Assembly: GCA_021186555.1 (NCBI GenBank)
Contig: JAJKFL010000042.1
Span: 27,775,521-27,839,520, forward strand
Reading direction: 5' to 3'
Source: Reticulitermes speratus
Taxonomy: Eukaryota; Arthropoda; Insecta; Blattodea; Rhinotermitidae
DNA: 64,000 bases
Shown here: in pieces, positions 46,474 to 57,125 of the stretch
Numbering within the stretch: position 1 is the stretch's first letter
Layout of the letters: every line of letters starts with the position of its first letter
Translations under genes and position numbers: made by a program
The notes under the pieces: model-generated
Databases searched by the model: none
Seen by the model: the letters and a program-made list of their open reading frames with translations, nothing else
What the model was told of the DNA's origin: nothing

Positions 46474-46744
46474 CCGTGTGTCCGAAGTTTCTTACAATCA
46501 GCCCGTCTTGTGGCCAAACTGATTTGCAGACGGGAAATATGCCGCATATATACCGCCATTCCCAATTTCTTTCTTTTATTAAATCAGACACTTGTTTGGC
46601 CAGTTGACACAACTGTTTCCCTGAATTAGATTCATCACTTCTCACAAATTCACGAGAAAGTGGTGCAACCAGTTGATATGCCACAGGACGAAGTCCTTCA
46701 CGGCCCAAATCCAGAACAATAGCAACAATCCATTTGAATACTGC
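46474..46744 (-). CDS. UTP20: UTP20-like, penultimate recognised exon; 1-base frameshift
   Basis: Minus strand, acceptor cagcag near 46745, donor CACACGG|gtgagc. The first part reads VFKWIVAIVLDLGREGLRPV, then AYQLVAPLSREFVRSDESNS and GKQLCQLAKQVSDLIKE. The second part continues in another frame as KKLGMAVYMRHISRLQISLA and TRRADCKKLRTH. Both resemble the C-terminal helical end of UTP20. The frame change falls in the A-rich stretch taataaaagaaagaaattgg; one missing base would restore it. This could be an assembly indel or decay. Confidence 0.62.
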
Positions 46745-47537
46745 TGTATGCTATATTACATGACAAAACGATAATCTGTATCAAACATTGAAACATCACT
46801 ACACCATGCAGCAGCTGGATAACAATCCCTTTGGCATATAATAAAATGAAAGCAGAGTACAGTCAAGCCCTGAAATGATGCTACTGTTTGTTCACCAACA
46901 ATTTGTGGCATATCAAGGGTGGTGGTAAATTGAAATACTGCAAAATATGGAATTCCTATTCACAGAGTTACATGGGTGCTGAGGGTGGTGCTGCATTGGG
47001 GAGGTGGGCGGTTTGATGGTATGCACAGTGATACTGTGATATTAATATAATTTTGATAAGCTCGAAATAATGTTCCTCTGAAATACTGGTAACCACATAT
47101 TAGACTACAGCAGGCCTGTCAACCTAAAAACAGGCAGCAGACCAAATCTGAAATGCAACTTTGCACCGCAACTTATAATGTGACATTCCCTCATTATTCT
47201 TCATTTGTAAATTTTTCAATGCAGAAAAATGCAAGGATGTAAAATACTCCTTGTATTTAATTCAGGAAGACGTCTTCTGTCTGTTATGCAATAACAATAG
47301 TAAGTAAGGAGTGTAAAATGTGAGTGGACCACTTCATAAAGCTCTGTGGGCTGTGTGTTTTGACAGGCCTGGGCTACAGTGTCATAACCAAGGATACCAC
47401 AGTGTGAATCTCCACTGCAGTGAAAACCATAGATCTCATACACTATACTAAATATAAGTTCAGTAAATATACATATATGCTAAATATACATTCAGGCTTA
47501 ATGTCTCAAGACAACCCTATGATGAATTATCCTGCAT
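46745..47537 (-). other. UTP20-like intron, nothing recognised
   Basis: AT-rich, no coding signature on either strand. Confidence 0.45.
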
Positions 47538-47553
47538 GTTAAACTTTGGAAAC

Positions 47554-49949
47554 TCATAATCAGATTGATCACGTATTGATAGATAGGAGATGGCATTCAA
47601 GTATACTCGATGTGCAATCTTTCAGGGGAGCTGACTGTGATACTGATCACTATCTGGGGTGTTGCAAAACTTAGGGAAAGACTGGCGGTAATTAAACAAG
47701 CAGCACACAAGTTTGATGCGGAGAGATTTAATCTCAAGAAGCTACTCGTAAGTGAACTAGAGGTTAGGAAACAGTATCAGATAAAGATCTCAAACAGGTT
47801 TGCAGCTTTGGAGAACTTAAATGTTAGTGAGAACACAAATAGGGCTTGGGAAAACAAAGAGAGTATCAAAATCTCAGCTAAAGAGAGTCTAGGGCTGTAT
47901 GAAAGGAAGCAGCATAAACCATGGTTTGACGAAGAATGTTCAAAATTTTTAGATCAAAGGAAGCAGGCTAAAATGCAGGGGTTACATAATCCAAACCAAA
48001 GTAATGTAGACAATCTGAACAATGTAAGACGTGAAGCTAGTAGACATTTCAGGAACAAAAAGAAGGAATATCTGAAAGCTAAAATTAGTGAACTTGAAAC
48101 AAACAGCAAGAAGAAGAATATCAGCGACTTGTATAGGGGCATCAATGACTTTAAGAAGGGTTACCAGCCTAGAAATAATGTAGTAAAGGATGAGAAAGGT
48201 GACCTGGTTGCAGACTCCCACAGTATCTTGGCTAGGTGGAGGAATCATTTCTTTCAGCTATTGAATGTACATGGGGTTAATGGTGTTAGGCAGGCTGAAA
48301 TACATACAGTAGAGCCACTGGTGCCTGAGCCCAGTGACTCTGAGGTTGAGATGGCTATTGAAAAGTTAAAAAGGCACAAATCACCAGGTATTGATCAGAT
48401 TCCAGCAGAACTGATTAAAGCAGGAGGTAGGACAATTCATTCTGAGATCTATAAACTTATTAATTCTGTTTGGAATAAAGAAGAATTGCCTGAGCAGTGG
48501 AAGGAGTCAATCATTGTATCTATTTATAAGAAGGGTGATAAAACAGATTGCAGTAATTATCGAGGCATATCACTTTTGTCAACCACATACAAAATTCTAT
48601 CCAACATCCTTCTGACAAGGTTATCTCCATATGCAAAGGAAATTATTGGGGATCATCAGCGTGGATTTAGACGTAACAGGTCGACTACTGATCATATATT
48701 CTGCATTCGTCAAATACTTAAGAAAAAATGGGAATACAATGAGGCAGTTCTTCAGCTATTTATAGACTTCAAGAAAGCCTATGATTCAGTTAGGAGGGAG
48801 GTCTTGTATAATATTCTCATTGAATTTGGTATCCCTATGAAACTAGTAAGGCTAGTAAAAATGTGTCTAAGTGAAACTTATAGCAGATTCCGGGTAGGCA
48901 AACATTTGTCTGACACATTTCCTATTAAGAATGGTTTGAAACAAGGAGATGCTTTATCGCCATTGCTTTTCAACTTTGCTTTGGAATATGCCATTAGGAG
49001 GGTTCAGGCAAACCAGGAGGGCTTATCATTGAATGGTACACATCAGCTTCTAGTTTATGCTGATGATATTAATATATTGGGTGGAAGCGTACATGCTATA
49101 AAGAAAAACACAGAAGCTTTAGTAGTTGCTAGTAAGGAGATTGGTCTAGAAGTAAATGCTGAGAAAACTAAGTACATGGTCATGTCTCGCAATCAGAATG
49201 TAGGACAAAATCACAACATAAAGTGAGATAATAAATCCTGTGAAAGGGTGGAACAGTTCAAATACTTGGGAACAACCCTAACAAATCAAAATTCCATTCA
49301 GGAAGAAATTAATAGCAGATTGAAATCGGGGACTGCTTGTTATCATTCGGTGCAGGATCTTCTGTCTTCCAGTTTGCTATCCAAAAATACAAAGATTAAG
49401 ATATACAGAACTATAATTTTGCCTGTTGTTTTATATGGGTGTGAGACTTGGTCTCTTACACTGAGGGAGGAATATAGGCTGAGGGTGTTCGAGAATAGGG
49501 TGCTGAGGAGGATATTTGGGCCTAAGAGGGACGGGGTAATAGGGGAGTGGAGAAGACTACATAACGAGGAACTTAATGATCTGTACTCATCACCAAATAT
49601 TATTCAGGTGATCAAATTGAGAAGAATGAGGTGGGCGGGGCATGTAGCACGTATGGGTGAGGGGAGAGGTGCATACAGGGTTTTGGTGGGGAGACCTGAA
49701 GGAAGGAGACCACTTGGAAGACCCAGGCATAGATGGGAGGATAATATTAAAATGGATCTTCAAGAAGTGGGATGGGGGGGCATGGTCTGGATTGATATGG
49801 CTATGGATAGGGACAGGTGGCGGGCTCTAGTGAGTGTGGTAATGAACCTTCGGGTTCCATAAAACGCGGGGAATTTCTTGACTAGCTGATGACCTGTTTG
49901 TTAGCTTCTCAAGAAGGACTCCTCTCCATAGAGTTAGTTAGTTTAGTTA
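47554..49949 (+). mobile_element. RTE-like LINE, 5'-truncated, with 16-bp target duplication
   Basis: Flanked by a perfect 16-bp direct repeat gttaaactttggaaac at 47538-47553 and 49950-49965. Begins within the endonuclease ([20 protein letters not shown], then [10 protein letters not shown], catalytic DH), then linker, RT and C-terminal domain. It ends with a simple AGTTAGTT-type tail (about 49933-49950), as expected of RTE-like elements. It lies between two UTP20-like exons. The perfect target duplication argues for a recent insertion. Confidence 0.88.
47610..49862 (+). pseudogene. RTE-like LINE ORF2 (endonuclease end, RT, C-terminal domain) with in-frame TGA
   Basis: RT landmarks: [68 protein letters not shown] (first catalytic Asp), [29 protein letters not shown] (catalytic DD), NAEKTKYMV and FKYLGTTLTNQ. 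The C-terminal part has [14 protein letters not shown] and [19 protein letters not shown]. Two lesions: a one-base shift in the G run of ctatctggggtgttg, which separates the endonuclease end from the RT frame, and a TGA at 49224-49226. Both sides of the TGA are in one frame. Confidence 0.88.
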
Positions 49950-50094
49950 GTTAAACTTTGGAAACGTCTTGACTGTACTTTTCCATACTGTTGATGTTTT
50001 TAGACAATTGTTGATAAGTGAATCAAACAACAGTGGTACATAAGTCCACTGAATAAAATCCATACAGCCATCTTGCATTTATGATGGCAGAAAC

Positions 50095-50290
50095 ATAGCC
50101 CTGCAAAAGCTTTGTGTCCATGCCATGAAGGCATAAAGAGGAGTAGAGGTATAGCTGTGCTCATTCTTAACTCAACATTAAATGCAGTTTAGTGGTCAGC
50201 TTCATGCTTCAGCTGCTCTATCCCTGGCAAACAACCCACGTACCCAATGAATAAGAGACTGTGTGCATCTCCAGGGCCGGTTTGGATGAT
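50095..50290 (-). repeat. tRNA-derived SINE, family B (minus)
   Basis: Shares ccatgccatgaaggcataaa and gtagaggtatagctgtgctc with 59925 and, in reverse, gaccactcacctacatctac of 32025. The foldback element at 50311 is inserted at its edge. Confidence 0.55.
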
Positions 50291-50418
50291 GGGGCTAAGC
50301 TGTGTTCTTTTTTTTCTATATTGTTCACTTCGTGCATTGTCAATAACTAATTCGTAACACTAAGATCGACAAAATGAACAATATTGTTTGTTAGATATTT
50401 ATATTATACCACTTAAAA

Positions 50419-50463
50419 TATTCCGACATGTTTTGATCCCCAAGGGATCATCATCAGGTAACC
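50419..50463 (-). ncRNA. Hammerhead-ribozyme-like motif, left arm
   Basis: Mirror of the right-arm motif: GGTTAC, CTGATGA, T, GATCCC-TTG-GGGATC, AAAAC, AT, GTC, GGAATA. The invariant G12 is A here (AAAA for GAAA), so this arm is probably inactive. Confidence 0.4.
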
Positions 50464-50780
50464 AACCAAAGCAATACTGCCAAAAACCAAATTAGCAACC
50501 TTTGCACACAGTAGACATGATGTAAAAGAGTCAAGTAGTTGAAATGTAGGCAATTCCTGGTAGTAGAGTTGTACAAGAGTACTGGGTCTTGGTATACAAT
50601 ATCTCAGAGGCAGCCTATGTACTTAATGTAGGCTGCCTGAGATACTGTATACCAAGATCCAGTACACTTATAAAACCATACTACCAGGAATTGCCTACAT
50701 TTTAACTATTTGACTCTTTTACATCATGTCTACTGTGTGCAAAAGTTGCTAATTTGGTTTTGTGCAGTATTGCTTTGTTT

Positions 50781-50825
50781 GGTTACCTGATGATGATCCC
50801 TTGGGGATCGAAACATGTAGGAATA
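50781..50825 (+). ncRNA. Hammerhead-ribozyme-like motif, right arm
   Basis: Core CTGATGA (50787-50793), an extra U, stem II GATCCC/GGGATC with loop TTG, GAAA (50810-50813), stem III of two pairs (A-U, C-G) with loop AT, cleavage-type GUA, then GGAATA. The latter can pair with GGTTAC before the core (one A-G mismatch). All hammerhead-invariant core bases are present; the extra U after A9 and the tiny stem III make activity uncertain, perhaps only as a dimer. Confidence 0.5.
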
Positions 50826-50911
50826 TTTTATGTGATACTATAGTATAAATATCTAAGAAACAATATTGTGCATTTTGTTGGTTTGAGTGTTGCGAATTAG
50901 CTGTGTTCTTT

Positions 50912-51720
50912 ATTTTTCATGGTCATTATATTGTGGCATGTGTTCTACTGCCAGCTAAAGTGATGAGTATGTTGATACAAGCTGAGGAGTTTCTATGTAT
51001 AAATTCTAGCATTAAACACAGGAAAGCCTGATCAGTGCAATGTGGCTGTCATTTCAAAGATGGAGTGCTACTGACGGCATGTAAGCCACAGGTTTGTTGT
51101 GCAGTGCAAAGATATGACATATAGAGTGAGCCAAAAGTCACTTTGCACCTATACTGCATTCATCAGGAACTGAACTGTCGCGTGTCTTTGCGAACAAAAT
51201 AAGACATGTAGATGCATCTCTACAAGTATGTGGGGGGCAGTTTTTAACATCTATTGTAACTGAAGTCAGTATGAGAAATGTATTTTATTATGGACTTTTT
51301 GAATACGCTCAGTCTACAATAGGTGCACAGTGACATTTGGCTGATCTATGTAAGTGGTGTGGGAAGCTGATGAGGAAATTCCTCACACAAAAGCTGGCAG
51401 GGATTAGACTAAACCAGGGCTAGTGTTACTAATAATCTTTTCTGTGAATTGCACTAGTACATATCTCTCCTGCACCACAGCTGGAAGATTGAAGTTGCAA
51501 CAAAGTAAACCAAAATTGTCTTTATGCTGATAAAGAACATCAAGAAGATCCTTTTACATTATTTTTAAATGTTACTTGTCTTAAATTTCTTAATCAGGAA
51601 TACATTCTTCAATTATTTCTTAATCGTGAGAATATCTGTGTGTTTCCTGACCCTTCCTTTAATGTTCAAAAACAGGTCATTTTAAAAAACTTAGTATACT
51701 TAATGTTACTCATATGTATG

Positions 51721-51751
<31 letters not shown>

Positions 51752-51987
51752 TAGGTAAATATAGGTAATTTTAATAGTACTCGAGGTTTAGGACTGTCTT
51801 GCATTGAATTCTGGTTCTCTACTGAGAAGGAAAGACACAGCTATATGAGCTTCAATCTCATGTTCTCCTATGACTCAGGATATGAAATCCCCTTAAAGGA
51901 ATGTTTGACCAGCTGCAAATTCAACAAAGTTAACTCCAGACATGAATATGGAACTTCACTGTGTAGATATTTATGAAATAAGGATAC
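50912..51987 (-). other. UTP20-like intron, nothing recognised
   Basis: Contains only the TA microsatellite. Some small UTP20 exons may hide here, because the phase between 51988 and 46744 requires at least one more. Confidence 0.4.
51719..51746 (+). repeat. (TA)n microsatellite
   Basis: About 13 uninterrupted TA units. Confidence 0.95.
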
Positions 51988-52031
51988 CTGCTGATTTTCT
52001 AGAATGTTCTGCAAACAGTCTGTTTCATTTC
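51988..52031 (-). CDS. Possible small UTP20-like exon
   Basis: A 44-base stretch bounded on minus by acceptor cattttgtag and donor CAG|gtatcc. Entered in phase 1, which is what the exon at 52479 leaves, it reads (G)NETDCLQNILENQQ and exits in phase 0. Compatible phase and splice sites are the only support; the residues are too few to recognise a family. Confidence 0.28.
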
Positions 52032-52179
52032 CTACAAAATGGAAGTAATTCCATCTTTTTATATCTTCTGATTCAAATAATATTCATGTTTCTTTTTGTA
52101 ACTCATGTGCAAAAATTTAAATGGCCAACTCTGAGAATGTTGTAGCAGAGACCTAACTTTTTCCATTGAAATGGTGGTG

Positions 52180-52250
52180 CCTAGAGGTTAATACCCCAAC
52201 ATTTTTCTACCAGCAAGGGGTCATCATCAGTGCGGTTTGTATCAACTTAC
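52180..52250 (-). repeat. Penelope-type terminal fragment with CTGATGA motif
   Basis: Minus strand reads CACTGATGATGACCCCTTGC then TGGTAGAAAAATGTTGGGGT. It resembles the arms of the 50311 element but stem I and stem III are poorly paired. An old fragment. Confidence 0.35.
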
Positions 52251-52478
52251 TGTATAATTACATAAGATCAACTTATACACTTAGCATAACAAAAAAGGAA
52301 GTAAACTAGTTGCTGAGTAAGAAGTTTAACAAAGAAACAACATTTTCAACCTTGCCTGGACATTATACGGTCAAAACCTCCCCTATATGAACAAACGTGA
52401 AGAGAAAATAACCTGATTAAGGGATGGGAAGGAAGATACCTAGTGCCATGGTCACCTGACATAATCTCACATATCTAC

Positions 52479-52620
52479 CTGGCTGATTATCATCCATAAA
52501 ATCTGCATTGAACTGCTGTACAATAAGTGAGAATAATTTTGGAAGATGGTTTTCAAAGTCTGATTTTTCAACAGTAATGAAGATTCTGCACAGCTGTGCA
52601 GCCAACCGACTATGCTCCAC
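52479..52620 (-). CDS. UTP20: UTP20-like HEAT-repeat exon
   Basis: Minus strand, acceptor ttcattag, phase 0, donor CCAG|gtagat, phase 1. Encodes VEHSRLAAQLCRIFITVEKS, DFENHLPKLFSLIVQQFNAD and FMDDNQPG. The RLAAQLC-IF-E pattern after WLKDKK of the preceding exon fits helical repeats near the C-terminal end of UTP20. Phase and direction agree with the exon at 53554. Confidence 0.6.
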
Positions 52621-52694
52621 CTAATGAATAAGAATACAATTAATATAATACCAAATCTCAAAACTGATATCTATCAAATATGATATTATTACAG

Positions 52695-52985
52695 CTCAGC
52701 TGATACAGTTACTAGGCCATGCGTTGGACAACCAAATAATTGGGGTTTGATTATCAATGGAGGCAGAGATTGTCCTCCTCTCCTCAACGTCCAGAATGGC
52801 TCTGGGGCTCACCTAGTCTCCTATTCAATGTGTACAAAAGGCTCTTGCTGAGAAAGGCAGCAGAGGCATGAAGGTGACCACTCATCTACTGGTGATGTTA
52901 AGAATGTGTGCAGGTATATCCCCACACCCCAATACATCTTAATGGCACGGTAATTAGTTAAACAGAGGGACGTCCCTATCCATAC
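52695..52985 (+). repeat. tRNA-derived SINE, family B
   Basis: Contains ggcc..gttgg then ggggtttgattatcaat, a decayed B box, followed by the family body (tggctctggggctcacctag, ctcctattcaatgtgta, gaccactcatctactgg) shared with copies at 13248, 32025, 44128, 50095 and 59925. Confidence 0.6.
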
Positions 52986-53553
52986 ATCAAGTTCTTAACA
53001 TTATAATAAAATTCTTATTGTAAATATGAATATCACTCTACTAGATGATCTTCAGATGAACTCTGCTCTCCAGAGTTAGTTAACACATTTTATCAACACA
53101 AAGGTGCAGACAATGAGAAAGCCATAATGAACTGTCTTAATTCAAAGAACAGCTACAACATGTTCCCTTCAATATCTGGGACCTGCACAACCTCAGTCTC
53201 CCACATGGCCACCTACCATTTATACCATGCATTGCACACTCCAATGATGGTTTTTCCTGCACTATAATCACACTTCCTTGATGCAATGAAGGACAGAAAA
53301 CTACCCAAGATGCAATTCCCGCCCTAGAATCATTACCTGCATAGTAAATCACATCAAGACTAACTGTATGATGACAGACTACTTACTGATGGCATAAAAC
53401 CTTACACCCCAGCATTGTATTTTCTTTTGTGTGTGAATGTAAGAAAATCTCCGTTTCTTCATAAGCCCAAGTGTGACAAAAAGTTATCTTTCATCAGGTA
53501 AACAAGGTATACTGTATATCGAATCATTCTACAAAATAAAACACAATGCATAC

Positions 53554-53659
53554 CTTTTTATCTTTCAACCACACAATAACTATGTCAAAGAGCTGATTAC
53601 AAGCATCTCTATCAAGTCTCTCTAACATAGTTTTGAGACAATGTGCAAGCATTTTCCTT
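53554..53659 (-). CDS. UTP20: UTP20-like exon cut at its 5' edge by a foldback repeat
   Basis: Minus strand, donor AAAAAG|gtatgc, phase 0. Encodes RKMLAHCLKTMLERLDRDAC then NQLFDIVIVWLKDKK, which continues into VEHSRLAAQLC at 52620. Upstream, the coding sequence runs straight into a repeat that starts at 53660 and is shared with the element at 1231. No pyrimidine-rich acceptor is visible, so the exon seems to be physically interrupted. The open frame continues through the repeat to an ATG at 53775. No further upstream UTP20 exon is recognisable in the window. It could be a truncated duplicate or a gene damaged by insertion. Confidence 0.55.
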
Positions 53660-53800
53660 GATTTCAGGCTTCCGCCGCGATGTTGATGAAATCTGTGGTC
53701 TTCTGGGTTATTACAGGGCGTCGTGTGGTAATTATTTACCGACGTTTCGGGACAACTTATCGGTCCCATCCTCACGGGCCAAGATTCCGAGTAGGAAAGA
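53660..53800 (-). mobile_element. Half copy of the hammerhead-like foldback element
   Basis: Nearly identical to the left arm of the element at 1231-1477 (ggcttccgccgcgatgttga, ggtaattatttaccgacg, tttcgggacaac). Only one arm is present. It abuts UTP20-like coding sequence at 53659, and a truncated LINE lies about 90 bases further on. On minus it carries the motif GGATGGGACCGATAAGTT..CCCGAAACGTC. Confidence 0.7.
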
Positions 53801-53889
53801 ACACAGATTACTACTGGAAAGAAAGCCTATAACATAGAAACTGGAAAGCACAGCGGGGTAGCGAAACGTGTGATGTGATGACATAACAA

Positions 53890-56361
53890 ATTTAAAGGAA
53901 CCTGGCGCCATCCACGGTCAGGCCATTGGCACACTTTAGATTACATCATTTTTCGAAGAAAGGCTGTTAAGGCAGTACTTTCGACTAAGGCCCGCTTGGA
54001 CGTAGAATGCTGGACGGATCATCGTATTTTAATAGCCAAACTAGATGTACGTATTGCGCATAAACACGCGCACAGAAAGACCACCACTCCAAAAGAGCGT
54101 TTCAAAATTGAGAGGCTATCCTCTCCTGTGATAAAAGAACAACTGAAAGCAGCGACTCAAGCTTGTCTAATTTCGGCTAACCTAGAATCCGCCCACTCTG
54201 GGGATAGCTTAGAAACGTTGTCGTGGAATCCTGCAGACTGATACTGGGCACTAAGAAGAAAAAGAAAAGGGAAGATTGGTATAATTCCAACAGAGCGCAA
54301 ATCGACGAGATACTGGATCGTAAGCACCGTGCCTTCCAAGATACATTAAACAATCCCAACAATCTCAACACTCTTAAAAATTACGCTTCTCTGAACCTGA
54401 ACGCTCGAAAAGACATCAGAGCAATTAAGAACCGTTGGTGGAGCATACGAAGACCAACATGACAGTCGCCGGATTGTCGAGGCCATAAAGGAAATCTATG
54501 GACCTATTCAAAAGAAGACACGCCCCCTTAAAGACAGTATTGGTAATCTGCTCAACGATGAACAACAAATCTTAGAACACTGGAAGCAACATTATTCCTC
54601 CATTCTGAATCAACTGAACATCGTTGATTATGAAGTAATCAACCTAATACCTCAATATCCGACTTACCACGCATTGGACAATCCTATCACAGAAGAAGAG
54701 ATTGTGAAGGTTCTTTCCCAAATGAAGAATAATAAGGCAGCTGGCACTGATGGAATAGTGGCGGAAATCCTAAAAAAAACATTGGATTCAGAAATCACCC
54801 CAACTCAAATCTCTTTTCAATCTCGTTTGGGAAAGGGCAGAAGTGCCTCAAGATGTTCGTGAAGCCATTATTGTGAATATATACAAAAACAAAGTTGATG
54901 GAGCAGATTGCGGTAGCTACAGAGGTATCTCACTCCTAACTGTAACCGGCAAAGTCTTCACTAGAATAATGGCCAATTGACTGACACCTTACAGTGATCG
55001 AATACTGTCACAAACACAAAGTGGTTTCCGTCCCAACAGATCCACAACTGACTCGATTTTCATTTTACGACAGTTACAGGAAAAACTATTGAACAGCAGG
55101 AGAGCTTATTCAATGCCTTCATCGACATCACGAAGGCTTTTGACTCAATTAGCCGAGAGGCACTCTGGAGAGTACTGTCTCGGTTTGGTGTTCCAAGTTC
55201 GTAGCGATTTGTAAAAGCCTGCATGAAGACAACTGGGCGAGAGTCTCGCATAATGGAAAGATCTCTAACCCATTTCTAACCCTGACGGGAGTAAGACAGG
55301 GCTGCGTTATTGCCCCACTGTTGTTTACAATATGTTCATGGCAGCACTTTCCATTATTGTAGATATTAAATCAAAGGTTAGAGGTGTCGGCATTAGATAT
55401 CGCCTCGATGAAGGCCTCTTCAACTTGGCGCGGCTCAGAACCATACTGAAGATCCGGACCTGTTTTATAACAGATTTAATGTATGCAGATGACTGTGAAT
55501 TAATCGCCAGAACTCCAGAACAACTGCAGCAAATCTTAGATACTTACGCCGAAGCCTACACAGCACTCGGACTCAAACTGAACACGACGAAGACCAAAAT
55601 CATGTCAACACCACAGGCAAAAAGGAACGTCCTAATCCACGTCTATGCACACCAACTGGAAAATGTCGAGTCCTTCGACTACCTTGGCAGTATGCTCAAC
55701 TCAAAAGCCAATATTGACCTGCAAACACGAACGAATTCATGCGGCATGTAGGGCTTTCTGGAGGCATCGCCACAGAGTTTTCGAGAATCACCACCTCTCT
55801 CTGGACACTAAAACTGCTTTGTATCGCGCTGTCGTAATACCAACTCTACTATACAGCTGAGAGACATGGGTCCCCTATACTCGACACATGAAGGAACTTG
55901 AACGTACTCAGCAACGACATCTGCGCCAAATTATGCCGATCCGATGGTACCATCGTGTCTCTAATATTGAGGTACTCAGTAGGGCAAAGTGCCTTCCAAT
56001 TGAAGTTCTGTTGTCGCGGTCGCGCCTTCGCTGGGCCGGACATATCCAACGTATGAAGGACAAAAGGCTTGAAAAATGTATACTTTATAGCGAGCTATGC
56101 CAAGGAAGCCGCAGGCAAGGAGGTCAACGTACGAGGTACAAAGACGTTCTACATCGGACAATGAAATCCATGAATATTGCTGTGGGATGGGAAGAATCTG
56201 CTGCGGATCGAAACGAGTGGCGAAGGAAAGTTACTAGTTGTGCTGCTCAACAGCAACACCGCAGGAACAACTACAGTGCTGGTAGCTTTGAGTGTCCTGA
56301 GTGCGGCCGTGTAATTTCATCAAGAATAGGACTTTTTAACCATAGACGCACCCACTTGTAG
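53890..56361 (+). mobile_element. 5'-truncated, decayed LINE (endonuclease-RT) with C-terminal C2H2 finger
   Basis: Starts inside an endonuclease domain whose end reads (across shifts) W-H-P-x-V-R-P-L-A-H then LDVECWTDHRILIAKL, the conserved TDHR. The linker has DWYNSNRAQIDEILDRKHRA, and the RT has NNKAAGTDGIVAEIL, GISLLT, SGFRPNRSTTDSIF, LMYADDCELIA (YADD catalytic pair) and FDYLGSMLN. The last ORF (55888-56361) reads RLRWAGHIQRM and ends with a C2H2 finger, FECPECGRVISSRIGLFNH then RRTHL. At least four frames and several stops show decay. No target duplication seen. Confidence 0.8.
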
Positions 56362-56639
56362 TTCTTAAGGATATGAACTTAATACTCGGCAATCGAGTTA
56401 ATGGCTATATATATTATAGCCGAAGAAAATTGATGGATTAGGAGACAAGGGGTCAGGAGATAACCACAACAGTTGATGTACAGACATTCTTGAAGGCATT
56501 TTTGAATATGCCCGTGAGATCAGCCCATTTTACTGATGAAGCTTTTTTCTGGTAAACGTACTTGGGACTACTTTCCTCAAGTGCTCAACTATCAGGCATG
56601 CCAGATTATCAAAATCCAGATTAATGCAGTAACTGCCTA

Positions 56640-57018
56640 TTCATGAGACGAGTAATAAAACAGACTGTAGTAATTATCAAGGCTTATCACTATTACCAAC
56701 TGCATACAAATTTTATCCAACAGCCCTCTGTCAAGGTGAACTCCATATGTAAGCATATCATCGTTGTGGATTTTGACGTAACACATCAACTACTGGTCTT
56801 ATATTCTGCATTCTTCAAATGTTTGAAAAAAAGTGGGAATACAATTCGGTAGTACATCAGCTATTTATAGATTACAAGAGGGCCTATGCTTCAGTTAGGA
56901 GGGAGATTCTGTGTAATATTCTGACTGCTTTGGTATAGCCGTGCAACTAGTTAGGTTAATAAATATGTGTTCAATTGGAACCTGTAGTAAAGTCCAGACA
57001 GGCAAACATTTGCCCGAT
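56640..57018 (+). repeat. RTE-like LINE fragment
   Basis: About 370 bases aligned by eye with 48530-48920 of the RTE-like copy: acagactgtagtaattatca, gttaggagggag, caggcaaacatttg. It covers reverse-transcriptase motifs but is full of indels and stops. Not coding. Confidence 0.7.
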
Positions 57019-57049
57019 GTTTAATAACACCAACAAATGCACATGGTAA

Positions 57050-57125
57050 ATACATATACAACGTGTATTAAAAGCCCCTACATATGTTTTCGACAAAACT
57101 TTATCATCATCACGGGGTTCATAGC
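57050..57125 (-). repeat. Penelope-type terminal fragment with degenerate hammerhead-like motif
   Basis: Minus strand: CCCC, GTGATGA, T, short stem II (GAT/GTC), GAAAA, stem III ACA-UA-UGU, A, GGGG. C3 of the core is G and one extra A follows GAAA, so it is probably inactive. Its layout matches the motif at 40662-40710. Confidence 0.4.

Larger units (their letters stand above)
50311..50898. mobile_element. Foldback retroelement with hammerhead-like motif in both arms, 588 bp
   Basis: Two arms of roughly 270 bases in inverted orientation (left arm reading minus, right arm reading plus) meet near 50615, where ggcagcctatgtacttaatg turns back on itself. It is flanked by a 13-bp direct duplication agctgtgttcttt at 50298-50310 and 50899-50911. 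Each arm holds a CTGATGA-T-GATCCC-TTG-GGGATC-(G/A)AAAC core. The duplication length suits endonuclease-primed retrotransposition and not a TA/TTA MITE. The element at 45818 is a second member. Likely a non-autonomous Penelope-like element. Confidence 0.7.
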
